Below, in pieces: positions 45,965-54,170 of a stretch of 64,000 nucleotides of DNA. The stretch's first letter is position 1. Every line of letters begins with the position of its first letter. The notes beneath the pieces are model-generated. The model was not told the origin of the DNA and made no database searches. It saw only the letters and a list, made by a program, of their open reading frames with translations. Both the position numbers and the translations under genes were made by a program. The DNA comes from Bradyrhizobium sp. Ce-3 (GTDB lineage: Bacteria > Pseudomonadota > Alphaproteobacteria > Rhizobiales > Xanthobacteraceae), in contig NZ_BQUV01000007.1 of NCBI RefSeq assembly GCF_022835695.1, positions 124,001-188,000 on the forward strand, in the 5' to 3' direction.

Positions 45965-45991
45965 TTCCCTCCCCCCTTGCGGGGGAGGGAG
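45965..45991. repeat. Short GC-rich hairpin
   Basis: TTCCCTCCCCCCTTGCGGGGGAGGGA forms a stem with a TTGC loop in the 222-base gap before phoD. It resembles the CTCCCC-type inverted repeats elsewhere in the window. It has no T-run. Confidence 0.4.
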
Positions 45992-46130
45992 CCTGGCATG
46001 CGTGCTCATCTCACGAAGCGTGCCGATACGATTTGCAGCTCACCTCCCCCTGTAATCTCACCGTCATGGAATTTTTCTAGGTCTGTTCCCGCCCGCGGCG
46101 CATTGTCGCTGTGACCTGAGGAGGCCCCCC

Positions 46131-47693
46131 ATGACGATCCGGTTCTCGCGAAATCTCACCCGCCGACGCTTTCTTTCGACTGCGGCCACGGCCGGCGCCG
46201 GCGTGATCGCGATGCCTTATCTGTCGCGCGCGGCCGATCGTCCGGTGATTACGCATGGCGTGCAGTCCGGCGACGTCGGCGTCGACGGCGGCGTGGTGTG
46301 GGCGCGGGCCGACCGGCCGTCGCAGATGATGGTCGAGGTCGCGACCACGGAATCGTTCAAGGATGCCCGCGCGCTGCCGCCGATCACGGCGCTGCCGGAG
46401 AGCGACTTCACAGCGAAGATGCTGCTGGAGAACCTGCCGTCCGGCCAGGACATCTTCTACCGCGTCCGATTCCGCGACCTCGCCCATATCGACGTGGTCG
46501 GCGAGCCGGTGGTCGGCCGCTTCCGCACCGCGCCGAGCGATCGCCGCGACGTCTCCTTCGTGTGGGGCGGCGACGTCGCCGGCCAGGGCTGGGGCATCAA
46601 CCCCGACGACGGCGGCATGATCACCTTCGCCGCGATGAAGATGCACAATCCGGACTTCCTGCTGCATTCCGGCGACACCATCTATGCCGACGGCGTGATC
46701 CCGGCCGAGGTGAAGCTCCCCGACGGCAAGATCTGGAAGAACATCACCATCCCGGAGAAGGCCAAGGTCGCCGAGACGCTCGACGAATACCGCGCCGCGC
46801 ACAAATATAACTTCCTCGACAACAACGTCCGTGCCTTCAATGCCGAAGTGCCGATCTTCGTGCAATGGGACGATCACGAGGTAACCAACAACTGGTCGCT
46901 GTCGAAGCAGCTGCCGGCTTCCTACAAGGAGCGCGACATCACGGTGCTCGCGGCGCGCGCGGCAAAAGCCTTCCACGAGATGTATCCGATGCGCGAGAGC
47001 ATCGTCGAACCCGGCCGGGTCTATCGCACGCTGAGCTACGGCCCGCATCTCGACGTGTTCATGCTCGACGAGCGCAGCTACCGTGGCCCGAACGGTCCGA
47101 ACCTGCAGGAGAGCTACGGCCCCGACGCCTATTTCATCGGACCGGATCAGATGGCCTGGCTGAAGCGCGCGCTGCTCAGCTCGCGCGCCACCTGGAAGGT
47201 GATCGCCTCCGACATGCCGCTGTCGCTGATCGTCTATGACGATGCGACCAACAAGAAGGGCTCGGAGGCCTTCGCGCAAGGCGACGGCCCGGCGCGCGGC
47301 CGCGAGCTCGAGATCGCCGACATCCTGCGCTTCATCAAGACCGCGGGCATCGTCAACACGGTGTGGCTGACCGCCGACGTGCACTATGCGGCGGCGCACT
47401 ATTACAATCCGAACAAGGCCCAGTTCCAGGAGTTCGATCCGTTCTGGGAATTCGTCTCCGGCCCGCTGCATGCCGGCACGTTCGGTCCGAACGAGCTCGA
47501 CAACACGTTTGGGCCCGAGGTGAAGTTCGTCAAGGCGCCGGGCGAAGCCAACCAGAACCTGCCGCCGTCGGCCGGCATGCAGTTCTTCGGCCACGTCAAG
47601 ATCGACGGCAAGAGCGGGCAGATGACGGTGAGCCTGCGCGACCGCGTCGACGCCGAGCTGTGGGCGATCACGCTCGACCCGAAGCCGGTGTAG
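46131..47693 (+). CDS. Alkaline phosphatase D family (PhoD-like)
   Basis: This is a 520-residue secreted phosphodiesterase or phosphatase. A Tat signal is present (NLTRRRFLSTAATAGAGVIA, residues 6-25, with cleavage near SRAAD). It is followed by the PhoD N-terminal Ig-like domain (GVQSGDVGVDGGVVWARADR) and the metallophosphatase core with GDTIYADG, VQWDDHEVTNNW, and late ligands in VWLTADVHYAAAHYY. PhoD enzymes use Ca2+ and Fe3+ and release phosphate from diesters such as teichoic acid or phospholipids. The gene stands alone. The Tat start decides the ATG. Confidence 0.94.
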   Translation: MTIRFSRNLTRRRFLSTAATAGAGVIAMPYLSRAADRPVITHGVQSGDVGVDGGVVWARADRPSQMMVEVATTESFKDARALPPITALPESDFTAKMLLENLPSGQDIFYRVRFRDLAHIDVVGEPVVGRFRTAPSDRRDVSFVWGGDVAGQGWGINPDDGGMITFAAMKMHNPDFLLHSGDTIYADGVIPAEVKLPDGKIWKNITIPEKAKVAETLDEYRAAHKYNFLDNNVRAFNAEVPIFVQWDDHEVTNNWSLSKQLPASYKERDITVLAARAAKAFHEMYPMRESIVEPGRVYRTLSYGPHLDVFMLDERSYRGPNGPNLQESYGPDAYFIGPDQMAWLKRALLSSRATWKVIASDMPLSLIVYDDATNKKGSEAFAQGDGPARGRELEIADILRFIKTAGIVNTVWLTADVHYAAAHYYNPNKAQFQEFDPFWEFVSGPLHAGTFGPNELDNTFGPEVKFVKAPGEANQNLPPSAGMQFFGHVKIDGKSGQMTVSLRDRVDAELWAITLDPKPV

Positions 47694-47839
47694 TCGCAGC
47701 GACGACGGAACCCGACACCCTGTCCTAGACGCCCTTGCCCCGAAGGCAAGGGCGCCGCGATTGACGGGGGATGGACGCGACCTGCCTCTTCCGGTACCGA
47801 TATCAGAGCCGTTATGCTGGGGGCCCGGAGGGGCGGAGC

Positions 47840-48850
47840 ATGAGGCGCTGCGAGTTCTTTCGCGTGCTCGGTGGCATCGTCGCGAGGTTTCGGCCTCGCC
47901 GCTTGATCGTGGTCGCGATCGCGGTGTTCGCGCTGCTGCCGATCGAGGCCGGCAATGCCGGCTGGCTGCCTGATCTCTTCAAGACCTCATCCAAGCAAGC
48001 CAAATCGCCAAAGCGCGCGAAGTCGGCGCGGCAGTCGACAAGGTCCGCCAAACTGGCGAAGCACCGCGCGCCGGCAAAGCCCCGCGCCACGCGGCTTGCC
48101 GCGCTTGGACCGATCGCCCTGCCGCCCTCCGCGCCCAAGCCGACCGCGGCCGCATGCGATCCCGCAACGTTCCGGATCGTGCTGGATGTGGGACATACCG
48201 CGGAATCGGAAGGCGCGATCAGCGCGCGCAATGTCGCCGAGTTCACCTTCAACCGGCGCTTGGCGCGGCTGATCGAGGGAAGGCTCAAGGCTGAAGGCTT
48301 TGCCGAGACCAGGCTGCTGCTGACCGAAGGCAAGGCGCGGCCCAGCCTGTTCAGACGGGTCGCGAGCGCCAACAATCTGCGCGCGGATCTCTTGCTGTCG
48401 ATCCACCATGATTCCGTGCCCAACAAGATGCTCGAGGACTGGGAGTTCGAGGGCAAGAAGAGCCACTACAGCGACCGCTTTAGCGGTTACTCGGTGTTCG
48501 TCTCCCGGGAGAATCCGGACTTCAGGACCAGCCTCCGGTTCGCCGAACTGGTCGCCGCGGAAATGAAGGGCCAGGGGCTGCATTATGCCGAGCAATACAG
48601 CCAGCCCATCATGGGACGCTACCGGCACCCGCTGCTGAACAAAGACACCGGCATTTACAGTTACGACGAGCTGATCGTGTTGCGAAAGACCGCGATGCCC
48701 GCGGTCCTGCTCGAGGCCGGCTCGATCATCAACCGCGACGAAGAGCTCGCAATGGACTCGCCCGAGCGCCGCAACATCATCGCCGGCGGCGTCGCCTCTG
48801 CCGTGAAGGAATTCTGCGATCCGCGCTGGGCGATGCTCGGTCCGCTGTGA
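47840..48850 (+). CDS. N-acetylmuramoyl-L-alanine amidase (Amidase_3)
   Basis: This enzyme cleaves the amide bond between muramic acid and the stem peptide of peptidoglycan. The protein has 336 residues, with an N-terminal hydrophobic signal or anchor at about residues 17-38 followed by a Lys/Ala/Arg-rich basic linker (about 40-85). The catalytic domain carries the zinc ligands in LDVGHTAESEGAISARNVAE, LLSIHHDSVPN and the catalytic Glu in AVLLEAGSIINRDEE. I choose ATG 47840 because GGAGGGGCGG lies directly upstream. A longer frame starts at 47771. It is convergent with a secreted protein that may also act on the wall. Confidence 0.9.
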   Translation: MRRCEFFRVLGGIVARFRPRRLIVVAIAVFALLPIEAGNAGWLPDLFKTSSKQAKSPKRAKSARQSTRSAKLAKHRAPAKPRATRLAALGPIALPPSAPKPTAAACDPATFRIVLDVGHTAESEGAISARNVAEFTFNRRLARLIEGRLKAEGFAETRLLLTEGKARPSLFRRVASANNLRADLLLSIHHDSVPNKMLEDWEFEGKKSHYSDRFSGYSVFVSRENPDFRTSLRFAELVAAEMKGQGLHYAEQYSQPIMGRYRHPLLNKDTGIYSYDELIVLRKTAMPAVLLEAGSIINRDEELAMDSPERRNIIAGGVASAVKEFCDPRWAMLGPL

Positions 48851-48863
48851 CGTCCCGCTGATC

Positions 48864-49973
48864 TCATTGCGGCTTGCCGGCCTTGATCTCCGCGAATTTG
48901 GCAAGCGCCTGTTCGAACTTGGCGTTGAACAGCCACATCGCATCGAGGATCTCGCGGAAGCTCGCGGATGTTCGTCCCCTGTCGGCCCGGCCGAACGCGA
49001 ACACGCTGTTGTTGCGCAGATATCCCATGATCCTCGGATCAGAAATTCTGTAACCTGTAAGATTGCCCGATCTGAGCGCGGCCCTGGTGGGCGTCGGAAT
49101 GATCTGGATCAGCTCGAACAGCTTCATCTGATCGATCGGATTGGGCAGGTCTTTTGCGATCGCCGGGACCTCCGGGAAGATATCCGCGTGTGCGTTCATG
49201 AGGGCGTCCCGCACCGCGGTCCAGTGATTGAACCTGTGATCGATATTGCCGGCCCGCGCTTCTTCCTTGTCGTCACGCAGGCTCAGTGCCGGATCGATGG
49301 CCGCGATTGATTGCTTGATCGCTGCCCACTTCTTTCGACCGTTGCGATCTTCCGACGGACCGGTCTGCAAACTGCCCTTGTAGGTGTTCGACCGCGCATT
49401 TCCGGCATTCTGCTTGCCGTTGGTCTCGGCAAAGAACAGGCCGAGGCTGATACGGCCCGCGACCGCGGCGTCAGCGGCATCCAGACCCCTGGCGCGCGCG
49501 ACCACCGTCGCCAGATCGACCACGTCCTTGAATGGCGTCTCGGATGTCTGCGCGCTGGCGGGCGGTGCCTCCATGACGTCGAAGAGCTTCCGGTACTCAT
49601 CGAGCAGCGGCTCATTGTCGGCGTCGAAATAGGCCGGAGGAATTCCGAGTTTGTTGGGCCTTCCAATCCTGGACGGAAGCGCGTCGGTTAGATCCTTGTA
49701 GGTGCTCATCATCTCGACACGCGCAAGGTAGAGCGCCTGGCCCGGCAGATTGGGCAGCGGCTGCCTGGCATCGATCTGCGCGCGGCGCTGGCGCAGGATC
49801 GACTGGAAATTCTTCAGGGCATTGTCGTAGGTCTCGCGTACAGCCGATTGCTCGCTCGTCAGCGCGGCCGGCGCAGCGATGGCCGGCGACGCGCAACGAC
49901 CGATGGCCGCTGCGAGCAGCAGCCCGAGAGAGAGCACGGCTGCATGCGCAGCGGCCGATGTCCTGATCGCCAT
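48864..49973 (-). CDS. Secreted hypothetical protein, possibly lysozyme-like
   Basis: This is a 369-residue exported protein with a signal peptide at about residues 1-32 (MAIRTSAAAHAAVLSLGLLL, ending AIAAP). I do not recognise the family with certainty. The middle contains LGLFFAETNGKQNAGNARSN followed by TYKGSLQTGPSEDRNG, where a Glu before a GSLQTG element recalls the E...GxMQ pattern of lytic transglycosylases, but this is a weak analogy. I choose the second ATG (49973) because it has GGGAA upstream and opens the signal peptide. The longer frame starts at 50015. It is convergent with a wall amidase. Confidence 0.75.
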   Translation of the reverse strand: MAIRTSAAAHAAVLSLGLLLAAAIGRCASPAIAAPAALTSEQSAVRETYDNALKNFQSILRQRRAQIDARQPLPNLPGQALYLARVEMMSTYKDLTDALPSRIGRPNKLGIPPAYFDADNEPLLDEYRKLFDVMEAPPASAQTSETPFKDVVDLATVVARARGLDAADAAVAGRISLGLFFAETNGKQNAGNARSNTYKGSLQTGPSEDRNGRKKWAAIKQSIAAIDPALSLRDDKEEARAGNIDHRFNHWTAVRDALMNAHADIFPEVPAIAKDLPNPIDQMKLFELIQIIPTPTRAALRSGNLTGYRISDPRIMGYLRNNSVFAFGRADRGRTSASFREILDAMWLFNAKFEQALAKFAEIKAGKPQ

Positions 49974-50062
49974 GACGGCTTCCCGAAGCCAGTGCCGAAT
50001 CCGAGCCGCTAGCATCGTAGACGACGCGCGCGCCGGCGGCGAGGCCGAAGCCCGGCAATCCG

Positions 50063-50437
50063 TCAGGGTCCGTTGCGCAGCGCGGCTTCGAGCGTCTCAC
50101 TCGAACACGGCTTGGTCAGCCGCGGCTTGTCGGCAAGCGATGCCGGCAAGCTGATATCGGCGCCATAGCCCGTGATGAACACGAAAGGCACCTGCAACGC
50201 ATCGAGCCGTTCGGCGACCGCGAACGTGTTCTCGCCTCTGACCAGACTGACGTCGAGCAGCGCAAAATCCGGACGTCGTTCGGCAATCTGCTCGAGTGCA
50301 CGGGCGACGCTCGCAGCGGTACGTACTGTCTGAACGCCGAAGCCAAGGACGGTGTCCTCGAAATAAAGCGAGATGATCGGATCGTCCTCGACCACGAGGA
50401 CGTCACAGGGCATGCTGGGTTTCGGAGCGGGTTTCAT
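50063..50437 (-). CDS. Single-domain response regulator (receiver only)
   Basis: This is a 124-residue CheY-like receiver with no output domain. The acidic pocket VVEDDP is near residues 15-20, the phosphorylated aspartate is Asp62 in ALLDVSLVRG, the Thr switch is in FVFITGYGAD, and the Lys is in RLTKPCSSE. Such receivers act in phosphorelays or modulate kinases. Receivers of this kind in Rhizobiales often partner with HWE or hybrid kinases. The start is uncertain (no strong Shine-Dalgarno, and an ATG 8 codons later is possible). It is divergent from the Crp-type regulator. Confidence 0.85.
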   Translation of the reverse strand: MKPAPKPSMPCDVLVVEDDPIISLYFEDTVLGFGVQTVRTAASVARALEQIAERRPDFALLDVSLVRGENTFAVAERLDALQVPFVFITGYGADISLPASLADKPRLTKPCSSETLEAALRNGP

Positions 50438-50570
50438 GCGCACCAGTGTCCATGTCTTGAATGATGGATGATGGACCGGATCAGTTCCGGCCGGATGGCC
50501 CGCGACCGGCGCCCGAAAGCACGCCGGCTGTTCCCGAGATGAAACCATCACACCGCGAGCGGCCGCGTCT

Positions 50571-50584
50571 GTTCACTAGTGAAC
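50571..50584. promoter_or_regulatory. 14-bp perfect palindrome GTTCACTAGTGAAC
   Basis: This perfect palindrome lies 55 bases before the Crp-type gene and just upstream of its EcfG-type -35 element. The position fits an operator, possibly for autoregulation by the Crp-type protein, although it does not match the TGTGA-N6-TCACA or TTGAT-N4-ATCAA consensus. Confidence 0.45.
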
Positions 50585-50593
50585 ATAAAAGCG

Positions 50594-50619
50594 GGAACTT
50601 TTTGACTATGGTCCGCGTT
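50594..50619 (+). promoter_or_regulatory. Candidate EcfG (general stress) promoter
   Basis: GGAAC (50594-50598), 17 bases, then CGTT (50616-50619) matches the EcfG consensus. The start would be near 50626, giving a short leader of about 13 bases to the ATG at 50639. Confidence 0.6.
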
Positions 50620-50638
50620 AGGTTCTCAGGATTTTCCT

Positions 50639-51403
50639 ATGATTGCAAAACGGACCGATTTGGCCGGGACGAGTGACCGGCCGTTCAACAACCTCTTGCG
50701 CCGGCTCAATGCCGTCGACTACGAGCTGATCGCGCCGTATCTCGCGGTGGTCGAGGCTCAAGCCGGCGACCTGCTCTACAATCCCGGCGACGACGTGCAG
50801 ATCGTGCATTTCCCGTGCGGGCCGAGCCTTGCGTCCTACATGGTGGGCAACGAAGACGGCCGCGATGTCGAGACCATCCTGGTCGGCCGCGAGGGTGCGG
50901 TCGGCGGCATCGTCAGCCAGGGCTTCCTGCCGGCCTATACCCGCATCACCGTCAAGTTCGGCGGCCCCTTCGTGCGGCTGCCGATCAGCAAGCTCGACGC
51001 CGCCAAGCTGAAGTCGATCTCGGTGCGCAACATCTTTGCGCGCTACGCCGACTGCATGCTGGCGCAGATCTTCCAGTCGACCGCCTGCAACGCGATCCAC
51101 TCGATCGAGCAGCGCGCCGCGAAATGGATCATCTCGGCGATCGAGCGTACCAACGGCAACGGCATGGTGCCACTGACGCATGAGCAGCTCTCGACCCTGC
51201 TCGGCGTCGGCCGCAGCTACACCAGCCGGGTGATCCAGAACTTCAAGGCGGAGGGCGTGCTGGACACCCGGCGCGGCGCGATCGTGATCCGCGACCCCGA
51301 CAAGCTCAAGCTGCGATCCTGCCTGTGCAACGAGGCGGTGAAGGATCATTTCGAGGAAGTGCTGCGCGGGGTGTATCCGAGCGAGGACAACCCGGCGAAC
51401 TAG
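50639..51403 (+). CDS. Crp/Fnr-family transcriptional regulator
   Basis: This is a 254-residue regulator with an N-terminal cyclic-nucleotide-type beta-barrel (EAQAGDLLYNPGDDVQIVHF near residues 39-58), a dimer helix (FARYADCMLAQIFQSTACNA), and a C-terminal winged HTH (LTHEQLSTLLGVGRSYTSRV with IQNFKAEGVLDTRRG). The cysteine set of FNR is absent. This group, common in Bradyrhizobium, is often stress-related, and the ligand is unknown. A candidate EcfG promoter and a 14-bp palindrome lie directly upstream, so it may extend the general stress response as a second-tier regulator. Confidence 0.92.
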   Translation: MIAKRTDLAGTSDRPFNNLLRRLNAVDYELIAPYLAVVEAQAGDLLYNPGDDVQIVHFPCGPSLASYMVGNEDGRDVETILVGREGAVGGIVSQGFLPAYTRITVKFGGPFVRLPISKLDAAKLKSISVRNIFARYADCMLAQIFQSTACNAIHSIEQRAAKWIISAIERTNGNGMVPLTHEQLSTLLGVGRSYTSRVIQNFKAEGVLDTRRGAIVIRDPDKLKLRSCLCNEAVKDHFEEVLRGVYPSEDNPAN

Positions 51404-51417
51404 GCGGCTGGAAGTCT

Positions 51418-51598
51418 ACCTCGCCCCGCTTGCGGGGAGCCGAGACGAACGAAGCTCGCTCTTAGGTCGGATTGCATCGCAGATGCAATCCGGGTGAGGG
51501 GGAGTCTCCGCGCGGCCACTGATTGCAGAGTGCGCGGACAGAGCCCCTCACTCCACCCTCTCCCCGTGAAGAACGGGGAGAGGGAGAAGAGGAGCGGC
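51418..51598. repeat. Intergenic inverted-repeat region
   Basis: This contains CTCGCCCCGCTTGCGGGGAG (stem with TT loop region), CGGATTGCATCGCAGATGCA with ATCCG (inverted), and CTCTCCCCGTGAAGAACGGG with GAGAG (stem). It fills the gap between the Crp-type gene and the Lgt-like gene and appears to be a composite of several palindromic units. Confidence 0.55.
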
Positions 51599-51634
51599 TA
51601 TCGCGGGCCGCGAAAATCACGCTACACTCGCCTG

Positions 51635-52354
51635 ATGAGTGGGGCTGAACTTCACGCCGCTTTCGACGTTGCAGCATGGTGCGCGGCCGCGCTCGCGATG
51701 TGGTGGCTGTCGCGGGTGCGCGGGCTGCAATTCCCGCGGCAATCCTTCGAGCTCACCTACATCGCCGCGCTGGTATTCGGCGCCGGCATCGGCGCCTACA
51801 TCTTCGGCACGTTGAACCTGTGGTTCTCGGGCATGTCGGGCATCGCCCGTTCGGTCGAGGGGGCGCTCGCGGGCGGCATCGTCGCGATCGAGCTCTACAA
51901 ATGGCAGCACGGAATCTCGCTGCGCACCGGCGCGCGGTTCGCGCTGCCGCTTGGGGTCGGCGTCGCGGTCGGCCGGCTCGGCTGCTATTTCGCCGGGCTC
52001 GAGGATTTCACCTATGGCACGCCGACCACGCTGCCCTGGGGCCATGATTTCGGCGACGGCATCCTGCGCCATCCGGTGCAGCTCTATGAGAGCCTGGCGA
52101 TGGCGGCGTTCGCGGCCTTCTACGTCTGGGCCGTGTTGAACCGCAACGCCGCCATCATCACCAATGGATTCTACCTCGTGCTGTTCTACTACGGCCTGCA
52201 GCGCTTCGTCTGGGAATTCATCAAGCCGTATGGCGCGTTGATCGGTCCGTTCTCGCTGTTCCACCTGCTGTCGCTGTTTGTCGTGATTTATGCCGCCGTC
52301 ATGCTGGCGACGGCGCCGAATGTGAGTGTGAAGCATGAACGCGCCGCTGCGTAA
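51635..52354 (+). CDS. Lgt-like membrane protein (prolipoprotein diacylglyceryl transferase paralog)
   Basis: This is a 239-residue polytopic membrane protein with about seven helices. It keeps part of the Lgt signature: GRLGCYFAGLEDFTYG near residues 112-127 (Lgt: GRIGNF..E..G), then TTLPWGHDFGDG and RHPVQLYESL. The residue usually Asn after GRxG is Cys, and the His-Gly-Gly segment of true Lgt is replaced (VEGALAGGIVAIELY), so the usual catalysis may be lost or altered. True Lgt moves diacylglycerol from phosphatidylglycerol to a lipobox cysteine. It overlaps the next gene by 20 bases. I reject the 47-residue longer start as non-conserved leader. Confidence 0.85.
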   Translation: MSGAELHAAFDVAAWCAAALAMWWLSRVRGLQFPRQSFELTYIAALVFGAGIGAYIFGTLNLWFSGMSGIARSVEGALAGGIVAIELYKWQHGISLRTGARFALPLGVGVAVGRLGCYFAGLEDFTYGTPTTLPWGHDFGDGILRHPVQLYESLAMAAFAAFYVWAVLNRNAAIITNGFYLVLFYYGLQRFVWEFIKPYGALIGPFSLFHLLSLFVVIYAAVMLATAPNVSVKHERAAA

Positions 52355-53783
52355 GTCCCGCCCCTACATCTTCTGGGGCCAGACCCAATCATTGTGCGAG
52401 ACCTGCGTGGCCCTGGTGCCGACCAAGATCCAGATATCAGGCAACGAGGTCTGGTATGAGAAGCGCTGCAAGCAGCACGGCGTGCAATCGACACTGGTCT
52501 CGACCGATGCGGCCTATTGGCGGCTGTGCAAGGATTTCATCAAGCCCGGCGACCGGCCGCTCGCCTTCCAGCGTCACACCGAATTCGGCTGTCCCTATGA
52601 TTGCGGGCTATGCCCGGACCACGAGCAGCACTCCTGCCTGGCGCTGATCGAGATCACCGAGCACTGCAACCTGACCTGCCCGGTGTGCTTTGCGGACTCC
52701 TCGCCGGCGCGGACCCGCTTCACCCCGCTGGCCAAGATCGAGACAATGCTCGACGCGCTGGTGGCGAGCGAGGGCGAGCCCGACCTGGTGCAGATCTCCG
52801 GCGGCGAGCCGACGCTGCATCCGGACTTCTTCGCCATTCTTGATGCGGTGCGCGCCCGCCCGATCCGCCATGTCATGATCAACACCAATGGGCTGCGAAT
52901 CGCGCGCGAGCCCGATTTCGTGGCGAAGCTTGCCGAGAACAAGCGCGGGCTGGAAGTCTATCTGCAGTTCGATTCCCTGAAGCGCGACGCGCTGGTCAAT
53001 CTGCGCGGCGCGGACCTGCGAAAAATCCGCCAGCAGGCGCTGGAGAATCTCGAGCGCGAGGGTGTCTCGACCACGCTGGTCGCCACCATCAAGCGCGGCG
53101 TCAACGATGCCGAGATCGGCGATATCGTCCGCCATGCGCTCACCTGGACATGCGTCCGCGGCGTCACCCTGCAGCCGGTGCAGGACGCCGGCCGCAACGA
53201 GAATTTTGACAAGAACACCGACCGCATCATGCTGTCGGAGATCCGTCAGCGCGTGATCGAGACCGGGGTGTTCGGCGCCAACGACATGATCCCGCTGCCG
53301 TGCAACCCCGAGAGCATCTCGATCGGCTACGGCCTGCGCAACGGCGCCAAGGTGCTGCCGCTGACCTCGCTGATCCCGCAGGAGCAGCTCGTCGCCGTGA
53401 TGCCCAACACGATCAGCCCGGAGAAACATCCGGTGCTGCGGGAGAAGTTCGTCGACCTGTTCTCGCTGTCCTCGGGGCCGCTCAACACCTCGGAGCGGGT
53501 CTGCGAATTGCTGTGCTGCCTGCCGAGCTTCGAGGTGCCCGAGGGTCTCACCTACGCGAACGTGTTCCGCGTCACCATCGTGCAGTTTCTCGATCGCTTC
53601 AATTTCTGCGTCGGCAACGTCAAGCGAAGCTGCATCCACTTCGTCACCGAGAGCGGCGCGATCATCCCGTTCGACACCTACAATTTGTTCTATCGCAACG
53701 GGCTGATCGACGGCATCCGCGCAAGCCTGGCCGGCCAGACCTATCGCGAGGCGCGCCTGACCCACGAAGAGGTGCCAAGGTGA
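52335..53783 (+). CDS. Radical SAM enzyme of the COG1964 / tetraether-synthase-like family
   Basis: This is a 482-residue radical SAM protein. The cluster cysteines are in CNLTCPVCFADSSP near residues 110-123. They are preceded by extra conserved cysteines: SLCETC near 19-24, KRCKQHG near 45-51, and FGCPYDCGLCPDHEQHSC near 83-100. ISGGEPTLHPDFF is the SAM-binding GGE region. This layout (Cys-rich N-domain, GCPYDCGLC, then CNxxCPxCFA) is that of MJ0619/Tes, which joins lipid alkyl chains in archaea, and of related bacterial proteins proposed to make membrane-spanning lipids. Here the substrate is unknown. It overlaps its Lgt-like neighbour by 20 bases and the next small gene by 4, so the three are translationally coupled. 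Confidence 0.9.
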   Translation: MNAPLRKSRPYIFWGQTQSLCETCVALVPTKIQISGNEVWYEKRCKQHGVQSTLVSTDAAYWRLCKDFIKPGDRPLAFQRHTEFGCPYDCGLCPDHEQHSCLALIEITEHCNLTCPVCFADSSPARTRFTPLAKIETMLDALVASEGEPDLVQISGGEPTLHPDFFAILDAVRARPIRHVMINTNGLRIAREPDFVAKLAENKRGLEVYLQFDSLKRDALVNLRGADLRKIRQQALENLEREGVSTTLVATIKRGVNDAEIGDIVRHALTWTCVRGVTLQPVQDAGRNENFDKNTDRIMLSEIRQRVIETGVFGANDMIPLPCNPESISIGYGLRNGAKVLPLTSLIPQEQLVAVMPNTISPEKHPVLREKFVDLFSLSSGPLNTSERVCELLCCLPSFEVPEGLTYANVFRVTIVQFLDRFNFCVGNVKRSCIHFVTESGAIIPFDTYNLFYRNGLIDGIRASLAGQTYREARLTHEEVPR

Positions 53784-54028
53784 GCGATCCCGGCGCGCCC
53801 CCCTCGCCTCCGTCACGTCCTCCGGAGCAGCGCAGCGGCTGCGTGACGGCGCTGATGATCGTCGCTGGCGTCATTCTGCTGCTGCCCGGCCTCTGCGCGC
53901 TGGTCTTCGTATTTGCCGGCGTCGCCAAGATGGCCTCCGATGATCTTCAGTTCGTCGCCGCCTGCCTGCTGGTGGCGTGCTTCGGCGTGGCGCTGATCTG
54001 GTGGGCCATCCGCAGACCTGGCTCCTAG
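53780..54028 (+). CDS. Small two-helix membrane protein, paralog 1 of 4
   Basis: This 82-residue protein starts at a GTG that overlaps the radical SAM stop (GTGA), so it is coupled to it. A Pro/Ser-rich cytoplasmic N-terminus ends in EQRSGC (Cys21), directly at the start of helix 1 (about 22-47, containing LLLPGLCAL). After a short polar loop, helix 2 (about 57-77) ends in Arg-Arg. The RSGC plus LLxPGxCAL pattern recurs in the next three genes. No family name is known to me. The TAG stop lies in the first bases of a dispersed repeat. Confidence 0.82.
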   Translation: MSDPGAPPSPPSRPPEQRSGCVTALMIVAGVILLLPGLCALVFVFAGVAKMASDDLQFVAACLLVACFGVALIWWAIRRPGS

Positions 54029-54120
54029 AGCGTTTTCGAGCGAAGTGGATACCGGTTGGCGTGAAGAAAACGCGTCAGAACAAGAATCCAGAGCCCCGTT
54101 CCGATTCAATCGGAACGGGA
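54026..54120. repeat. Dispersed repeat, family F, inserted inside the paralog array
   Basis: It begins TAGAGCGTTTTCGAGCGAAG and ends with an 11-bp hairpin (CCCGTTCCGAT / ATCGGAACGGG). I recall sequences of this kind as common intergenic repeats in Bradyrhizobium and relatives. It separates paralog 1 from paralog 2, and its first three bases are the stop codon of paralog 1. Confidence 0.65.
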
Positions 54121-54170
54121 AAGGCGCTAGCGACGGCTCGCATCACGAACCCACTGGTGGACCAACAGCC

